Positions 38,280 through 51,291 of a DNA stretch of 64,000 bases are shown in pieces. The stretch covers positions 126,332,912 to 126,396,911 of the forward strand of contig CM060967.1 in NCBI GenBank assembly GCA_030765045.1. The letters are read 5' to 3'. Origin of the DNA: Tenodera sinensis. Lineage: Eukaryota; Arthropoda; Insecta; Mantodea; Mantidae. Every line of letters begins with the position of its first letter. The first letter of the stretch is position 1. The notes beneath the pieces are model-generated. The model saw only the letters and a list, made by a program, of their open reading frames with translations, was not told the origin of the DNA and made no database searches. The position numbers were made by a program, and so were the translations under genes.

Positions 38280-39156
38280 TATTTCCCTACTGTTTATCCA
38301 TAGTAAGAATATTGCATCCCATCAAAATATTCGATTCCGAGATTTCACAGAAAATGCTGTTTTGTGACCCGTGAACCCCCCATCAAAAAGAAAAGGAAAA
38401 GGAAAGAAAAAACAAACCAAAGAAAATGAAAGGAAAAGAAAGAAAAAGAGCAGCAAAAAATCGTGTGTATGAGTGTGTGAAAAAGAGAACAGCATAACTC
38501 AAAAACGAAAAGTCGGTTAAATATCAAAGCTGGTATTTAAGTTTAATGTCTTTCAAGGATGCAACACGAGGATTTGCAAGAAAATTGTTCCACCCTAAAC
38601 TAGCCTTTACATAGACAATTTTAATTTTCTTGAAAATAGCTCTAACGATTTTGATTAAAATGCTTGAGATATTTTGATGACAAATGTAATATATATCTTG
38701 AATTTTCTGGCTATAGCACATGTAATCCTGTTTACTCTGCACGACTTTTGCATAACTGCATAAGAGATAGTCCAAATCTTACAATACAAAAAATGTGGAT
38801 CTTGCTAAAATACACAATTTATGTCCAAACAATTATTTTTTTCGTAGAGTGAACCATTTCGGAAATATGCCTTGTTATTTGTGTGCATTTTAGAGAACAT
38901 ACTTCTGTCAAAGGGAACATTTATTCATTATTTATATGTTAACCGTGTAAAGAGAACGGAATTTGAAGGCCTTAAAATATTTGACTAGGGATCAAAACCT
39001 ACTCCATATTATCCGTGTACATACAAGAAGATAAGTAATAAGTTAATTTCTGCAAATGTTTATCTCAACTAACACGAAGATATAGGAATACTAGTTTGTA
39101 AGAATGGTTAGTACAAGAGCAGAGAAAGTCATGTGAGTGCAACACATCAGATTTTT
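38280..39156 (+). repeat. DR-A copy, near full length
   Basis: Starts with a decayed TTTCCCTACTGTTTATCCAT and ends AGAGAAAGTCATGTGAGTGC then AACACATCAGATTTTTA. The GT-rich slot is replaced by an AAAGGAAAGAAA-type purine run (38385-38460). Confidence 0.93.
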
Positions 39157-40199
39157 AAGGTTAGTATTTATTATCCAGTTATTAAAGATTTGACTGTTTA
39201 TATTCCCTTTCTATAAGTACATATTAACGTTCATATTTATGGATTTGTTTACCTCAAAGTGAAATACATGGAAACATAAATGTTGGTGAGAACAGTTTTC
39301 ATACACAACAGAGAGAAGGGAAAGTCATGTGCCTAGACACTATTTTAACAGTTGTTGCGTTTCACATAGAGCTAAGCAAGGCCGAAAGCAGTAGGGTGTT
39401 CTGGAGGATTTACATTATTGCTCAGAGCATGTCATCAAAGTATTACTGGATTCATCACTCCGTGACTGCGCTCCCTGGAACTGAATCAAAACACATACAA
39501 AACAATGGTGGAAGGGGGAGGTACCGTAATCATGCAGCCTAAGGCATTAACTGAATTGTAACTGAAGTTGCTTTAACTCGCACCGCAATGGATTACACTG
39601 CTGTCACCTGGCTTGGTAAGTGACTCGCTCTGAGCCTTTACATTTACATACTCCGGTGACCAAAACTGCTGAACAGCTCAAACGTATTATGTCTTCAGAC
39701 CCGAGATCAATCTGTGTTCGAAAATACTTATTTCTATAACAAGTCCTTACACAATCCTCATCAAGCGCTTCTCTAAATGTAAGGCGTAGGTAGCCCTTAT
39801 GCTGTGGCGTATGTGGCGAGTGTGCTTTGAGTAGAGGATTTTATTTTTATTTTTCAACATACAACTTTCTGCCCCTAAACTGTGCGTAAGATAGCAAAGG
39901 CATTGAACAGGGAAGGGACGTTCAACCTGGGAACGTTTGGGAGCTCGCCATCAGATTTTACCACTCTTTGTACTAAATTGCTTCATTACTTCCTGTCGGA
40001 GACTAAAATTTATATGACAAATAACACTTTCAGTTACTTCTTCTGTCACTGTTTCCCTTAAAATTGAATCAGAAAAACACAGTTCTCTGTTTTATCGTTA
40101 ACACAATCTAAAATTCTCTTTCTCACTCACACAAACTTCTTCCGACGATACACTCACACTCACTCAAGCAGGCGTAAGTGCTAACAACTGTCTCGTTAA
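39157..40199. other. No gene recognised
   Basis: CTTGGTAAGTGA at 39612 would make a good splice donor, but no coding frame leads into it. Confidence 0.4.
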
Positions 40200-40625
40200 A
40201 CACTTAAGGACCAAACTTCAAAAACTGACTTCTCTCAGTACTACATTCGTTTAAATAACGGAAAATGACGTAATACGGAATTTTCTGAAATCCACCTTTT
40301 CGTAAACAAGCCCGGCATATTGTTTCTTGAACTCTCAGGAAACGCTTTGCTCTGGCGCGTTCATTGTCCTTGTTAAGACCGTTCCATTGCCGCCGGGCCG
40401 CCTGTTTACAAGAAGTGGTGTGAAGCAGCTTGACCTTGAGCTCTCTTTCATCGGCGGCTGGCGTCACACTAGAACGCAGTGTTGAAATCTTCCGCCATTC
40501 CTAACCAATATCCGAAACCTACCTATATAATTTGCTTAAGTCGGGAGTCGGCAAATTGGTCATCGCGATTGCGCGAATGGTAACATGATACAACGAACCG
40601 GGCATGCATATGATGCACGGTTTGA
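40200..40625 (-). promoter_or_regulatory. CpG-rich segment with TATA box; candidate promoter or first exon
   Basis: Unusually GC/CpG-rich for the window. On the minus strand, ATTATATAGG (TATA-like, 40522-40531) is followed about 25 nt later by GGAATGGCGGAAG, which resembles a YY1/ETS-type start-site motif. A frame of about 87 codons (40204-40467) then follows, including TICRACLRKGGF. The upstream part (40535-40625) is repeated, inverted, at 30.54 kb, so part of this is a dispersed repeat. I do not recognise the protein. This could be a promoter-containing repeat rather than a host gene. Confidence 0.3.
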
Positions 40626-42155
40626 AGAGAGAGAGGGTGGGGGGAGGTGGGGAGTTTGAAAATCCCAGTGGCAGCGCAAAGGAACTTCTCACACGTTTGA
40701 TTTTATACATGCTTACTATATATAACAATTCTGGAGCACACATCTAACATTAATTCGCAAGAACTGACGTACAACAGAGCACTTAGGTTTTCATCTGTCA
40801 ATCGCGATCTGCTTTTAGATTTTACAATCTTCAGTTTAAAAAACAATTACTTACACATATATTTTGAGCAAAACACAACACTAATTAATGCAGCAAATGA
40901 ATGGAGAGACGGAAATCTTACCATATCATGTTCTATAAATAAATCTAAACCAGTTTTATTTTCTAATTCTGATTTTACACAATGACCTTTAAGGTTTTAG
41001 GTGTTTTAAAATCACTGTACTTTCTAATCCACTTCTTACCTCCATTGCGAAGTTTTAGTGAATATTAAAAAATGATTACATTTACGGACAAATGTTTGTT
41101 TCATATTATTTTTTTAAATGCTTTAACATTTGCTATGTGTTACTTGCTTGCGATCTTTGTGACAATATTCGTAATGTCCTTAAATGTTTGACTTGTAAAC
41201 ACAAATAAAAACTTTCGAATACAACAAGTATTTCACATTCTTGCCCATAGCGCAGCAGAAATATTGCTCTTCCCATTCGTCTTGGATTAGGAAGGTTACC
41301 TTACGTTCCCGTTGTTTCGAAAGAACCATGTCGTGTCGATGAAGTGTATACTACAGCTTGTTTACGTTTGAACACATGTTGCTTGAGGAAGGACTACATA
41401 TTGTTTTGCGCTTTGATGATATTAGTCATATTATCAGCCGGCACAGTTTTGCAGACCCCTGGCTTAAGTAACTTGACAGATGACCTTCTTCTTTACTGGC
41501 TTTGTTGTACCAATTATTTTTATTTTATGTGTGGAACGTTGGATCATGGTACTGAGTTATCTAATTGCATATTTATCTAGCAATTGAAAACAAAGAGGAT
41601 ACTGGCAGTGTCTGGTCATAGAATTTGGACGCACAACCTTCTGGATACGAGTTACGGAGGTTAAATGGTCTCAAAAATACAGTATTCCACACGATGTCAC
41701 GAAATTTATCGCTGTTTAGAGCAATATTCTGTAACAACAATGCCTGAAACATATTTGTGCATATTAAATGTGCCTGAAATGCTTTATGATCATGTGAAAT
41801 AATTCCTACAATTTTGAATCAGTGTCAATAGTGAAAACCAACAACCAAATAACCAGTTGAAATACTGCACACTACATAAATAGACAAGGTTATTTAGATG
41901 CTAATGAGCATTTCATAACAAGTGAGCTCGTATTATGGGCTTAAATAATGCAGAATGTTTTAAATGAGTCTTGACTGCGAGATTCAAAACAACGAATATT
42001 TCAGTTTGTACTCATATGAAATGTGACTAAAAGGTGGGAAAACTCCGCGGTGTGAAAACAAGTAAAACGGATCAGATGTGTGATTGGTCTTGCTTAGTCT
42101 TTTTAGTTTTGTTTGTTTTTCTTGGTGTACAGCTAAAGTGTAATTTTGTAAAGTG
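40626..42155. other. No feature recognised
   Basis: Unassigned AT-rich sequence. Confidence 0.45.
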
Positions 42156-42159
42156 TAAT

Positions 42160-42516
42160 CTACTGCTAAAAAACCCAGGCGCAACAGCCCAGATAGGGCC
42201 AAGGCCTACTGCCCAGCCGCTGCGTCTCCCATCTCTGCCCACTACAGGCGTCATTGGTGAGGTGCAGTACTGGAGGATGGGGCGTGGTCAGCGCCCCGAG
42301 CCCTCCCGGCTAGTTATGCGGTCTTCTTGACCTGAGGCCGCTACTTCTCCATCAAGTAACTCCTCAGTTGGTCCCCCCGGTACCTAACGAGGCTGAGTGC
42401 ACCCCGTGCCAGACCTCCCAGAGGGGATAAAATCCCCATGCTGGTACCGGGGATCGAACCCGGGTCCTCCGCGCCAGAGGCAAGCGCGCTACTAACTGCG
42501 TAACGGAGGCGGTCTC
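42160..42516 (-). mobile_element. tRNA-derived SINE (SINE-2), minus strand, best copy
   Basis: Minus strand from 42516: CCTCCGTTACGCAGTTAGTA and GCGCGCTTGCCTCTGG (A-box region), then GACCCGGGTTCGATCCCCGG (B-box), then the body with CACTCAGCCTCGTTAGG and the GC-rich GGGGCGCTGACCACGCC. A-box to B-box spacing is that of a tRNA. No poly-A tail was identified. Confidence 0.88.
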
Positions 42517-42562
42517 CTCTACTGCTACTTATAATAAATAATATATATTGAGTATATAAATA

Positions 42563-42640
42563 TAGTAATATATTATTCCATTTGGAAATTCGATAGCGAG
42601 ATCTCGCCGCAAATGAGACTACCTGAATCAAAAAATACGG
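42563..42640 (+). repeat. DR-A short 5' fragment
   Basis: TTCCATTTGGAAATTCGATA then GCGAGATCTCGCCGCAAATG and CTACCTGAATCAAAAAATAC follow the DR-A 5' order. Confidence 0.65.
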
Positions 42641-42757
42641 CGCGGTGTTTTGCCTGTTTGCATTCTCGGCGCTCGTTGCTGTCTGCCGCTAGCACAGAAA
42701 GACGCGGATGAAACTTTGCATCTTTAAGACTACTTTTAAAGGCTTTACCAAACAACT

Positions 42758-42945
42758 TTATGAAAGGAGATGCCGAAACCGGCCACGTTCCAGTTGTCCA
42801 TAAATTTTGGCACCTCTTTAGGACATTATCATCACTCGCCGTAGTTCACGTTGAGAAATGCTGGCAATTTCCTGGCAAATATTTTGTTTGAATTCTTCCA
42901 GGGTGTGTGGGTTTGTGGAGTAGCCGCGGATGTCAATTTTCTAGA
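42758..42945 (-). pseudogene. Tc1/mariner-superfamily transposase C-terminal relic
   Basis: The minus-strand frame reads STNPHTLEEFKQNICQEIAS then ISQRELRRVMIMS, a stop, and RGAKIYGQLERGRFRHLLS before the terminal stop at 42758. The pattern P-x-TLEE-K-x-I-x-x-EI followed by a basic Q-x-x-x-x-x-GRF-H-L end is the standard tail of insect Tc1/mariner-type transposases, downstream of the DDE/D catalytic domain. The catalytic part is not present and one in-frame stop breaks it. No inverted repeat could be assigned. Confidence 0.7.
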
Positions 42946-44155
42946 TTTGCCTGTTTTATTGGAAAACTACAAAAATAGCAGTCCCCATTATGCATGAATT
43001 GCTTATGATGAAATTATGTTCAGCATTATGATTCTCCTGTTAATGTATGAAGCAAAGTGAATGGACCAAGCAGTGTTTCAGCGATTATTCCATTATATAC
43101 ATTAATGCTAATGGTATCTTGCTTCCTGAACCATACAGGGATTTTCGTAAGCCCTTGCATGGTTAATGTGCTTCATTTCTCTAAACTACAGACCACTGTA
43201 TAACGGGGAGAAACGTAATATGGAGCAAAATCCGCTTTTGAGTGGAGAACCAGCCTCTCTGAGAGCCTGGAATATGTGTAGAAGGTGCGGTTAAAGAAGT
43301 TTCTCTCCCGCAAACACTCCATACGGTTCATATTCTCTGGTGCTATAAACTGGTACACTCTTCCCGAAATAAGAACACTTGACGTAAATTAAGGCGAGAG
43401 GTACGTGGCTGCAGAGAATCTCATTGGTCCCCTACTGCAACACTCAGTGTAAGAGTACGCAATAGATCTCGTGGGTTCTTAATGTTGTTGCTTTTAACAT
43501 GTGCTAATGGATGCCTTTAATTATATTGTTGCAATATGCTACGCTTCACTGTTATTTGGGAAATAAGAACCAATCGGATGAACAATTCTCGCACATCGAT
43601 TGCATATGCTTTTCACATGTTTCGCGGAGTGATAGCAAAGTGCGTTTGTTTGAGTGGATCCAGTATAGTATGAGTGAGGATTAGCATATTGAATTTACAT
43701 GAACTGATGCTGCTTGGTATAAAAACGCAAAAAGTTAGGATACAAATGATTCGTTTTATTTCATATTATTTTTATAAGTACATTTAAATAAGTAAGCTTA
43801 TACCGGGCCTTCATATTTATTCGGTCTTTCGCACCAGTCAATCGTCTATTCATGACGCCATTACTTTGGAGCGAAAGATCAACGGTTAGAAAGTTGCCTC
43901 AGAGAAATGGGACTTGTATCAATATTTTGAATAAAATACAACCATTATAGGAATACTTAAAAGCCTAACGTCAGATTAGTAATAATCCACCATTACCTTT
44001 AAGCTAATTACACCCAAAACAACAATTTACAGACATCAGTAAGAACGAACCTTATTTCTTGTGAGCGGGCAATAGTTCATTTATGCTCTCACCTAAGTTT
44101 TTCTGCTTATTATCGTTTATCTTTATATAGCTTCTACAAACTATCAAGAAAATTT
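42946..44155. other. No feature recognised
   Basis: Unassigned. Confidence 0.45.
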
Positions 44156-44159
44156 AATT

Positions 44160-44893
44160 TTATGTCTGCTTCGTGTTAATTGACATAAACCTCTACAGAA
44201 ATAGTTCCATTACAGATTTCAAGACTGAAACAGTACAAAGATGTTTAAAACCCAGATTACTATACACTGGCCTAGAAACTACGTAATTCTTCCATGATGC
44301 TGCGAGAAACAATTGAGTAGTGGCATGTTTGAAATTAACTAAAGTTTTGAAAAAATTAAACCAATAATAACGAATATCTCGGAAATGGCTGATTCCACAA
44401 GTATGTAAGATAAATTGTATGTTTTAAAGTGATCTACACTTTTTGAGCAATACTTTTTTTTTAAAATCTTTTATTGACTTCCCAGTTAAAATGATACGAA
44501 ATGAAGAGGTTTTCGCGCTATTCCCAGAAAATTCAAGAATAAACACTTTATGTTTCTTGCAAATATACTAAACATAAATCATTTCAGTCAAAATCGTTGG
44601 TGCCATTTGTTAGAAAACATAAAATGTTGAAAAATCTTCCATGTAAATGTTATCTTGAAAATGTTATCTTCAGTAAGTCTAGAAGCTTCTGAAATACGAA
44701 CCTTTATATTTACTGGCAATTTTTTTTTGAGTTATGCTGTTTGTAGACACATACCTACATAAAACATAGCGTTGATCTCTTTGTAAAACAACTTTTTTGA
44801 ATTCAGGGGCATCAAAACATGCATTTTTGGTAAAATATTGACTTAGAAGTTTTGAGTACAACACAATACTTCTTCTACGTACTGTTTGTAGTG
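44160..44893 (-). repeat. DR-A copy, minus strand, diverged
   Basis: Reverse-strand landmarks: TGCTTCGTGTTAATTGACAT, ATCTCGGAAATGGCTGATTC, GTCAAAATCGTT, TTTTTTTGAGTTATGCTGTT, and ACAACACAATACTTCTTCTA at the DR-A start side. More diverged than most copies. Confidence 0.8.
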
Positions 44894-46188
44894 GATAAAA
44901 CAAAATAAAACAATTTTAAATGTATAGTAAACTTATTTGTAGCTCATAAAATGACCACCAACATAGAAGAAACTGATTGTATGTATTTTTAAACTCTCTC
45001 TTCCAATTCTCTAACCCTCATGCTCAACTATATTCTGTATAGTTGCTCTAAACTCGCTCCGCGTCTTTCCAGTCTGCCGATCTTGTATAGGCCATTCATC
45101 AATTGATGTTATGTGAGAGAACTGTGTTGGTGCTTGAAATTATGCAGGTAGAGGCAAAGTGCAGCGAATGGTGAACCAGGAGGTGAAATTATTCATTTTG
45201 CCCCTTGGCAATTCATAGCTTCCAGTTCGATACTAGGGGTGATAAAATAAAAACCAAACCCCCTTTTGCTGTAATTTATGGAGTACAAATACAAAGCATA
45301 TTAGTAATTTTCAGTTGTATATATTTTTGCCATAGAGTGTATGGGAATTAAAGAGTACAAATATTTGGTTTTACTACCTACATATGTATGAAAATGGCCA
45401 CTAAGCCCCTAAGCAATTAAATAAAATTGTCACTTTATTTAATCGTACATGAGCAGCGTCAACTTTAACTTCCAGTTCTTTGAATGGTTCTACTAGTGCA
45501 TTGTCCTCGAACTACTGACCTTCAGATTTCTATTTCAGTGATTCAATCACATATTCGTCATAAAAGGTCAATGAAAAGAAGATAAGTCTAGTGAACTTCT
45601 TTTTTACTTTTATTATTACGTATGCAAAACAAGTAGGTACTACTCGCAAATTTTGCCTTGAGCTCTCAGCTGGCGTTGTTGTCGAAGACGGCAACAGGAC
45701 TTTTCATGTCTTTTCGCAGTCATACTTTAAATTATATCATACAAGGCTGTGAGTTGTATTTTCCGCAAATGTTCTAAGTTAGCCAACGGCTAAAGTAAAA
45801 AGTTAAACACATGGCTTCTTCTTTTACCATTTACAGGAATTTGATAATGAATCAGCTTTAATTATTGTTTGAGGTGATTAAACACAAAAATAAAGAACAG
45901 AAGTAAACCGTAATGATAACGCAAGAGAACATCAACAAAGGTAGCGCGATACGGTGAAATTCACAAGTGGTAACACTGGGCACTGGTGTGTGGTCAACGA
46001 TGCTCAGTTGTTACTTTGCCAAAGTACAGGTCTTGTTAACTCGGACCGTTCGTAGCACTAGATTCCAGCTTTCAATATAAAGTGTGGGAATACAATGAAG
46101 TTGAGGAAAATCTGTTTCCATAACAACTAAAACTTTTGCATAAAACAAAGTTGTTCATGCAATTAAATAATATAACTGCCTTAATAAA
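44894..46188. other. No feature recognised
   Basis: Unassigned. Confidence 0.45.
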
Positions 46189-46189
46189 G

Positions 46190-46368
<179 letters not shown>

Positions 46369-46454
46369 TGCCATTTAACATTTTGGTCGAAGACGTCACA
46401 TTAAAATGACTGAAAATTTAGTTTCTTTTCTGCTAACTTTTACTTGGTGTACTT

Positions 46455-46640
46455 TTACACTCTCTATTTAGGACTTACACCTCCCGGGACATACACCTGG
46501 GTACCCAGGGTCAGAAGCCTGTTGAAGAGCAGACGAACATAGAATGAACGAGTGAAGTACCAGAAAGGGATGAGCAATCGGTGGAATGAATAGTGGGGGA
46601 ACCGGAGAATCCGGAGGAAACCTAGCCATATGTTACTTTC
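46455..46640 (-). mobile_element. SINE-like fragment, minus strand
   Basis: The reverse complement contains GGTTTCCTCCGGATTCTCCG then GTTCCCCC and ATTCATTCCACCG, parallel to the 16.97-kb fragment. Confidence 0.6.
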
Positions 46641-46730
46641 AAAAGCTTACATTTTATGTGTTCGAGCATTGTTTAAAACATAAATTTAAGTTTTATTTGC
46701 ATTATTGCTTAATTAGAAAACCGTGCCTAT

Positions 46731-47460
46731 CATTACTTTCTCTACTGGTACAGTAATTAGAGGAAGTATTGTATTCTAGAAATTCAATAGCGAAATTTCA
46801 GCCCAAGTAAATGTTTTGAGAGTCCCTGAATCCTAAGGCATTTTTAGAAAAATATGTATGTATGTGTGTCTGTCTGAACACCATAAATACCAAACTTGGT
46901 ATTTAAGGTATCTTCCAAGGATGCAATACGAACTTTTTGAAGAAACCCTCCCATCCCAGACTATGTTTTACTTCTAAAAGCTTCCGAAAATTTTAATGAA
47001 ATTACAATGTGTTTAAATACTTTCGTGACAAATGAAATTTATATGTCGAATTTTCTTGGTGTAACCTTTGAAGTCCTCTTTGTCCTGAATGAGTTTTGCA
47101 TAAGTGGTAAACTCTAAGACCAAATTTTATTACGTAATAAACACAGATCTCACTAAAGCATATAAATTATGTCAGATAATTCATTTTTGTGGAGTAAACC
47201 GTTTGTAAGATATTTCTGATTAGCAGTTTGAATTCTCCAATACCTACATATAATTTTCTCAAGTTGGAAGTTATTTCATTTTTTTCATTTGGGCTAGAGA
47301 ACTGAATTTTACAAGTCATCATATAGCGAGCACCTCTTAAAACACCGAATATACCTTAAGCGCGCTGTATTCCCCTTACACTCTAATACGAGTTGTTTAT
47401 CCACAACTAGTTTTATGTGCACAGACTCCCAAAAGAATTATAGAGTTTGCAAAAGTTCAA
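46731..47460 (+). repeat. DR-A copy, diverged
   Basis: Starts ATTACTTTCTCTACTGG, then AATTAGAGGAAGTATTGTAT, TGTGTGTCTGTCTGAACACC and the later landmarks in order. The 3' terminal motif is not clear. Confidence 0.85.
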
Positions 47461-47562
47461 TATTTGCAAGTTTAAACACCAGGGCACCAGCTAACTTGTA
47501 AGAAAAGGTCACAGTACTGTTCCAGTCAGGCACAGTCAACTTTGGAGTGCAATAAAAAAGTT

Positions 47563-48352
47563 GGATGTGTTACATTCACACCACTTTCTCCACTATTCCA
47601 CAAATTATTCTTAGAAACACATATTCCTCTATCTACCTTATTGTTAATGAACATTTGTAGAAATTATCTTATTGCTAATTTTGTTATAGGTGCAAGGGGA
47701 ATACGGTAGCCTTTAAGTGACAGTCAAATGTTTTAAGAGTGGTTGTTATTTGATGGCTTCCGTTCTCTTTGCATGGTCAAAAGGTTATTAAAAAAAAAAA
47801 AAAAAAAAAAAAGATACCATTTGATAACGGTCTCTAAGTAATTCTAACAAATAACAAGGAATATCTCCGAAACAGCTCATCCCCCCCCCCCTAAAAAAAA
47901 AAGATCATGACACAAATTGTGTGTTTTAATGAGATCTACATTTTTGTATTGTAAGCTTTGGTCTATCTCTTAGGGTTTTACCAGTAACGCAAAAGTCATC
48001 AAGAGTAAATAGGACTACATGGGGTATAGCCAGAAAATTGAAAGTATACATTTCATTTGCCATAAAAATATCTTAAACATATGCCATTTTAAGCAAACTT
48101 GTAGTCATCCTTGAGAAAATAAAGATGTTCGTAAAATATGCATGTAAAGAGTAGTTTAGAGTGCAAAAGTTTTCTGCAAACTCTTCGTGTCGCATCCTTG
48201 AGAGATATTAAATACGAACTTTGGTTTTTAACCGAATTTTAATTTTTGAGTTATGCCGCTTACAGACAGGCAGACCTATTTTTAAAAAAATGCTTCTTTT
48301 GGGTCAGGGGGCCTCATGGTATATATTTACCGTGAAGTCTCAACATCGCAGT
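47563..48352 (-). repeat. DR-A copy, minus strand, near full length
   Basis: Opens with TGGATGTGTTACATTCACAC and CACTTTCTCCACTATTCC, then TCCGTTCTCTTTGCA, ATATCTCCGAAACAGCTCA, TTCGTGTCGCATCCTTGAG and TTTGAGTTATGCCGCT, ending in TGAAGTCTCAACATCG. It has A22 at 47790 and a C11 run at 47881. Confidence 0.92.
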
Positions 48353-48810
48353 AGTGAAAGTAACTAGTGGTGACTTTCAGGGGGTCTGTGTGACCATCTA
48401 CACTTGTCTCTCTGAACCTCCATCATGAGACCTGCACAATTTAGCTTATGTATGTGCTGGATAATAATTAACGTTCGCAGCTGTTACAGGACATACCACT
48501 ATGATAAAGTTGGGAGGTCTGATGGATATTAACGTTTGCTTAGGTCTTGCTCATTTGCATACACGCTTTGAGGCTTCTGACGTCAGAATTAATTCACATG
48601 ACGTCTGCACTTCATATACTTCGTAACCGCAAAGCAAATGTTGAAACAAATAGAAGGTTAGTAAGGGCTATTCTTGGCAGTGTTTCAATACCTACCTGTG
48701 AAAGGAATGATAATGTGACAATGTGTAATGTAATGTACAAATTATGAGATTTAATATGAAAGACTACTTAATAAAATATCCTTCGGTTCTTTGATTTTTC
48801 CTTTATATTT

Positions 48811-49640
48811 TTACCGGAAATACATGTTTTGAGGCCCTCTGAATTTAAAAAAGGATTTTTAGAAAAAGGTCCGCGAGAGTCTGTCTGTGTATGTGTGTGT
48901 GTTTGTGTTTGTGTGTTTGTGGGGTGTGTGGGTGTCTGTGGACAGCATAACTCAAAAACGAAAAGTCGGTTAAAAACCGAGGTTGGTATTTAGGTTTAAT
49001 GTTTTTCAACGATGCGACACTAAGATTTTGAAGAAAATTGTTCCACCCTAAACTACCCTTTACATGGAACATTTTTCGATAATTTGAGTTTCTTGAAAAT
49101 GGCTCTAACGATTTTGATTAAATGCCACATGTGTGCGATATTTTAATGATAAATGAAATGTATATTTTTAATTTTCCGGCTATAGCCTATGTAGTCCTGT
49201 TTACTCTGGATGACTTTTGAATAACTCGTAAACCGTTAGATAGACGAAATCTTACTGTACAAAAAGTGTAGATCTAGCTAAAACACACAATTTTTGTCCA
49301 AATAAATTTTTGTTGTAGAGTGAACCATTTCGAAGATGTTCCTTGTTATTTGTACAAATTTTGGAGATCTTATACTTCTGTAAAATGGAACATCGCTTTT
49401 CATTTTTTTACATGTTAGGCGTGCAAACAGAACGGGATTTGAAAGCTTTAAAAGATTTGACTATCGCTCAAAGCCTACCGTATACCCATATTCCGGTTGT
49501 ACGTGCAAGAAAAGGAGCAATAAGATAATTTCTGGAAATGTTTATTGCAACTAACAAGAAGAATATAAAAGAATAAGAGTTTGTAAGAATGGTTAGTACA
49601 AGAATAGAGAAAGTCATGTGAGTGTAACACAACAGATTTT
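48811..49640 (+). repeat. DR-A copy, 5' truncated
   Basis: Begins at TTTTTACCGGAAATACATGT and continues to AGAGAAAGTCATGTGAGTGT then AACACAACAGATTTTTAG. The GT-rich slot is present. A frame at 49343-49528 keeps LKALKDLTIAQSL. Confidence 0.93.
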
Positions 49641-49697
49641 TAGAAATATGTTCATGCGTATGTATGCGAACAGCTTTAGCTAAAAACGAAATGCAGG

Positions 49698-49977
49698 TAA
49701 TGTGAAAGACACGAAGTTTTAAGGAGTGTTGAGTGATTGTATGTTCGGAGTTGGTGTTTGTGAGACAGAGAAAGTGAAGAGAAACAGTGAAAGGAGTGAG
49801 TCAAAGTTACGAGAAGAAAACAGCTGTGAGTTGTAATATCACGAAAGACTGTACACTATGTTAGCATCGGTAGAAGGGAACTGTTTTTTCTTTATTTTTT
49901 TGCAAAATTTTAGAAGAGAATAAAGAGAATAAAGTGACAGAAAAGAAATTGGACTGGACTTTTGTCATTTTGTTACA
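49698..49977 (+). mobile_element. LTR-1 3' fragment
   Basis: GGAGTGTTGAGTGATTGTAT, GTGAGACAGAGAAAGTGAAG, GCTGTGAGTTGTAATATCAC, AATAAAGAGAATAAAGTGAC, ending TTTTGTTACA, the inferred LTR end. Confidence 0.75.
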
Positions 49978-50126
49978 TCATTCAATCACTTCTCGTAATA
50001 TCCTGGAATGAGTATGAATTTCAAGGCAAACGGACAGACACTATTTTCTGTGTTATATTGTGTCTATAAATAAATGTGAACTTGAGTTATTTTTACAAAG
50101 ATTTACTTCCAATAACATGAAACAAA

Positions 50127-50357
50127 TGATGTGTTGTACTCACACGACTTTCTCTGCTCTTTTACTAACCATCTTACAAACTCTTATTTCTATACCTTCT
50201 TCGTGTTAGTTGAGATAAACATATTCAAACATTTTCTTACTACTTATTTCCTTGTAGGTACAAGGGGAATATTAGAATACAGTAGGCTTTGAGTGATAGT
50301 CAAATGTTATAAAGCTTTCAAATTCCGTTCTCTTTGCACGGTTAACATATACAAATG
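50127..50357 (-). repeat. DR-A 3' part, minus strand
   Basis: Opens TGATGTGTTGTACTCACACG and ACTTTCTCTGCTC, then CTTCGTGTTAGTTGAGATAA and CCGTTCTCTTTGCACGGTTA, and stops. Confidence 0.9.
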
Positions 50358-50379
50358 AATAAAAAGTTTTGCAATACTT

Positions 50380-50612
50380 ATGCTTTTCTCAATGGAAGGT
50401 CGTTATTCACTTTTTTATATTTTGGTCGTGAAAAGGGAAGGGAATTTCAAAACCTTCATATAGGAACACATCAGACATTAAGTGAATTCTCTAAATCCTT
50501 TTTAATGTATTATGCACTAGTTATGCTCTTTACCAAAAATAACTTGTACATATTTGAATTTGTGGAGATGGAGCAGCATTATATTACAATAAGTTGTGTT
50601 AAACGCCCAGCA
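50380..50612 (+). repeat. Degenerate DR-A 3' fragments
   Basis: CAATGGAAGGTCGTTATTCA and GGGAAGGGAATTTCAAA, then ATGGAGCAGCATTATATTAC, resemble the DR-A 3' region in plus orientation, opposite to the piece just upstream. Confidence 0.5.
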
Positions 50613-51288
50613 GAGAGCAGAAGTGTGCCCCCTGTGTGGTATTAGTACAAACATTAATTTGTCCACTGCTGTTGGCGTTTATACAAGAGGAGGTGCTTCC
50701 CCGTGGGACCAGCTATACAAGCATTGTGTACAAGGAGGGAGGTGGGGGGGAGGGGGACAAACCCATTTTCTCTGGGAGAATCTAAACCGCGATCTCTTCC
50801 TGTGGGATCTGTGGCTGCCACCTACTGACCTATTACACGCGGTCTTTGCAACCATGACGAATTGTTTGTCTATCATACTGTCACAACCATATTGTAATTG
50901 AAGAGATTATCTGAATTTTTCATACTTATGGCCTGGCAACTATGATGGACGAGGCCGATGGCGGCAACAGTAAACTCGCATAGCTAAAAGTAGTCCCTTC
51001 TTTATGTTAATTGAGTTATGCAATTAAAACTTTAAGAGATGGACAAATAAACCTGCAGGTTTTGATAAGATAATCATTCCGAAGTATTTGCCCATCTTTG
51101 AGTTTTGATATTGCTATCCCTTAATCATTTGATCAGAAAGAACACATTTTTGAACTACACAAACGTTATCACTTGAGATCCTGCTATTCCTAGGTTTCGT
51201 AATGTCCACCGTATCTCCAATGTACTCCCATCTAGAGTGTTTCACCTGCAATTGTATTTAAGCTTTTAGGCCAATAAAGCTGAATGTT
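50613..51288. other. No feature recognised
   Basis: Partly GC-richer (50.69-50.85 kb), without recognisable coding motifs. Confidence 0.4.
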
Positions 51289-51291
51289 AGA

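Noticed and set aside
42430..42515. Possible functional tRNA gene
   Set aside because: The A- and B-boxes are good, but the sequence continues into a SINE-2 body with other copies in the window, and acceptor-stem pairing is not evident.
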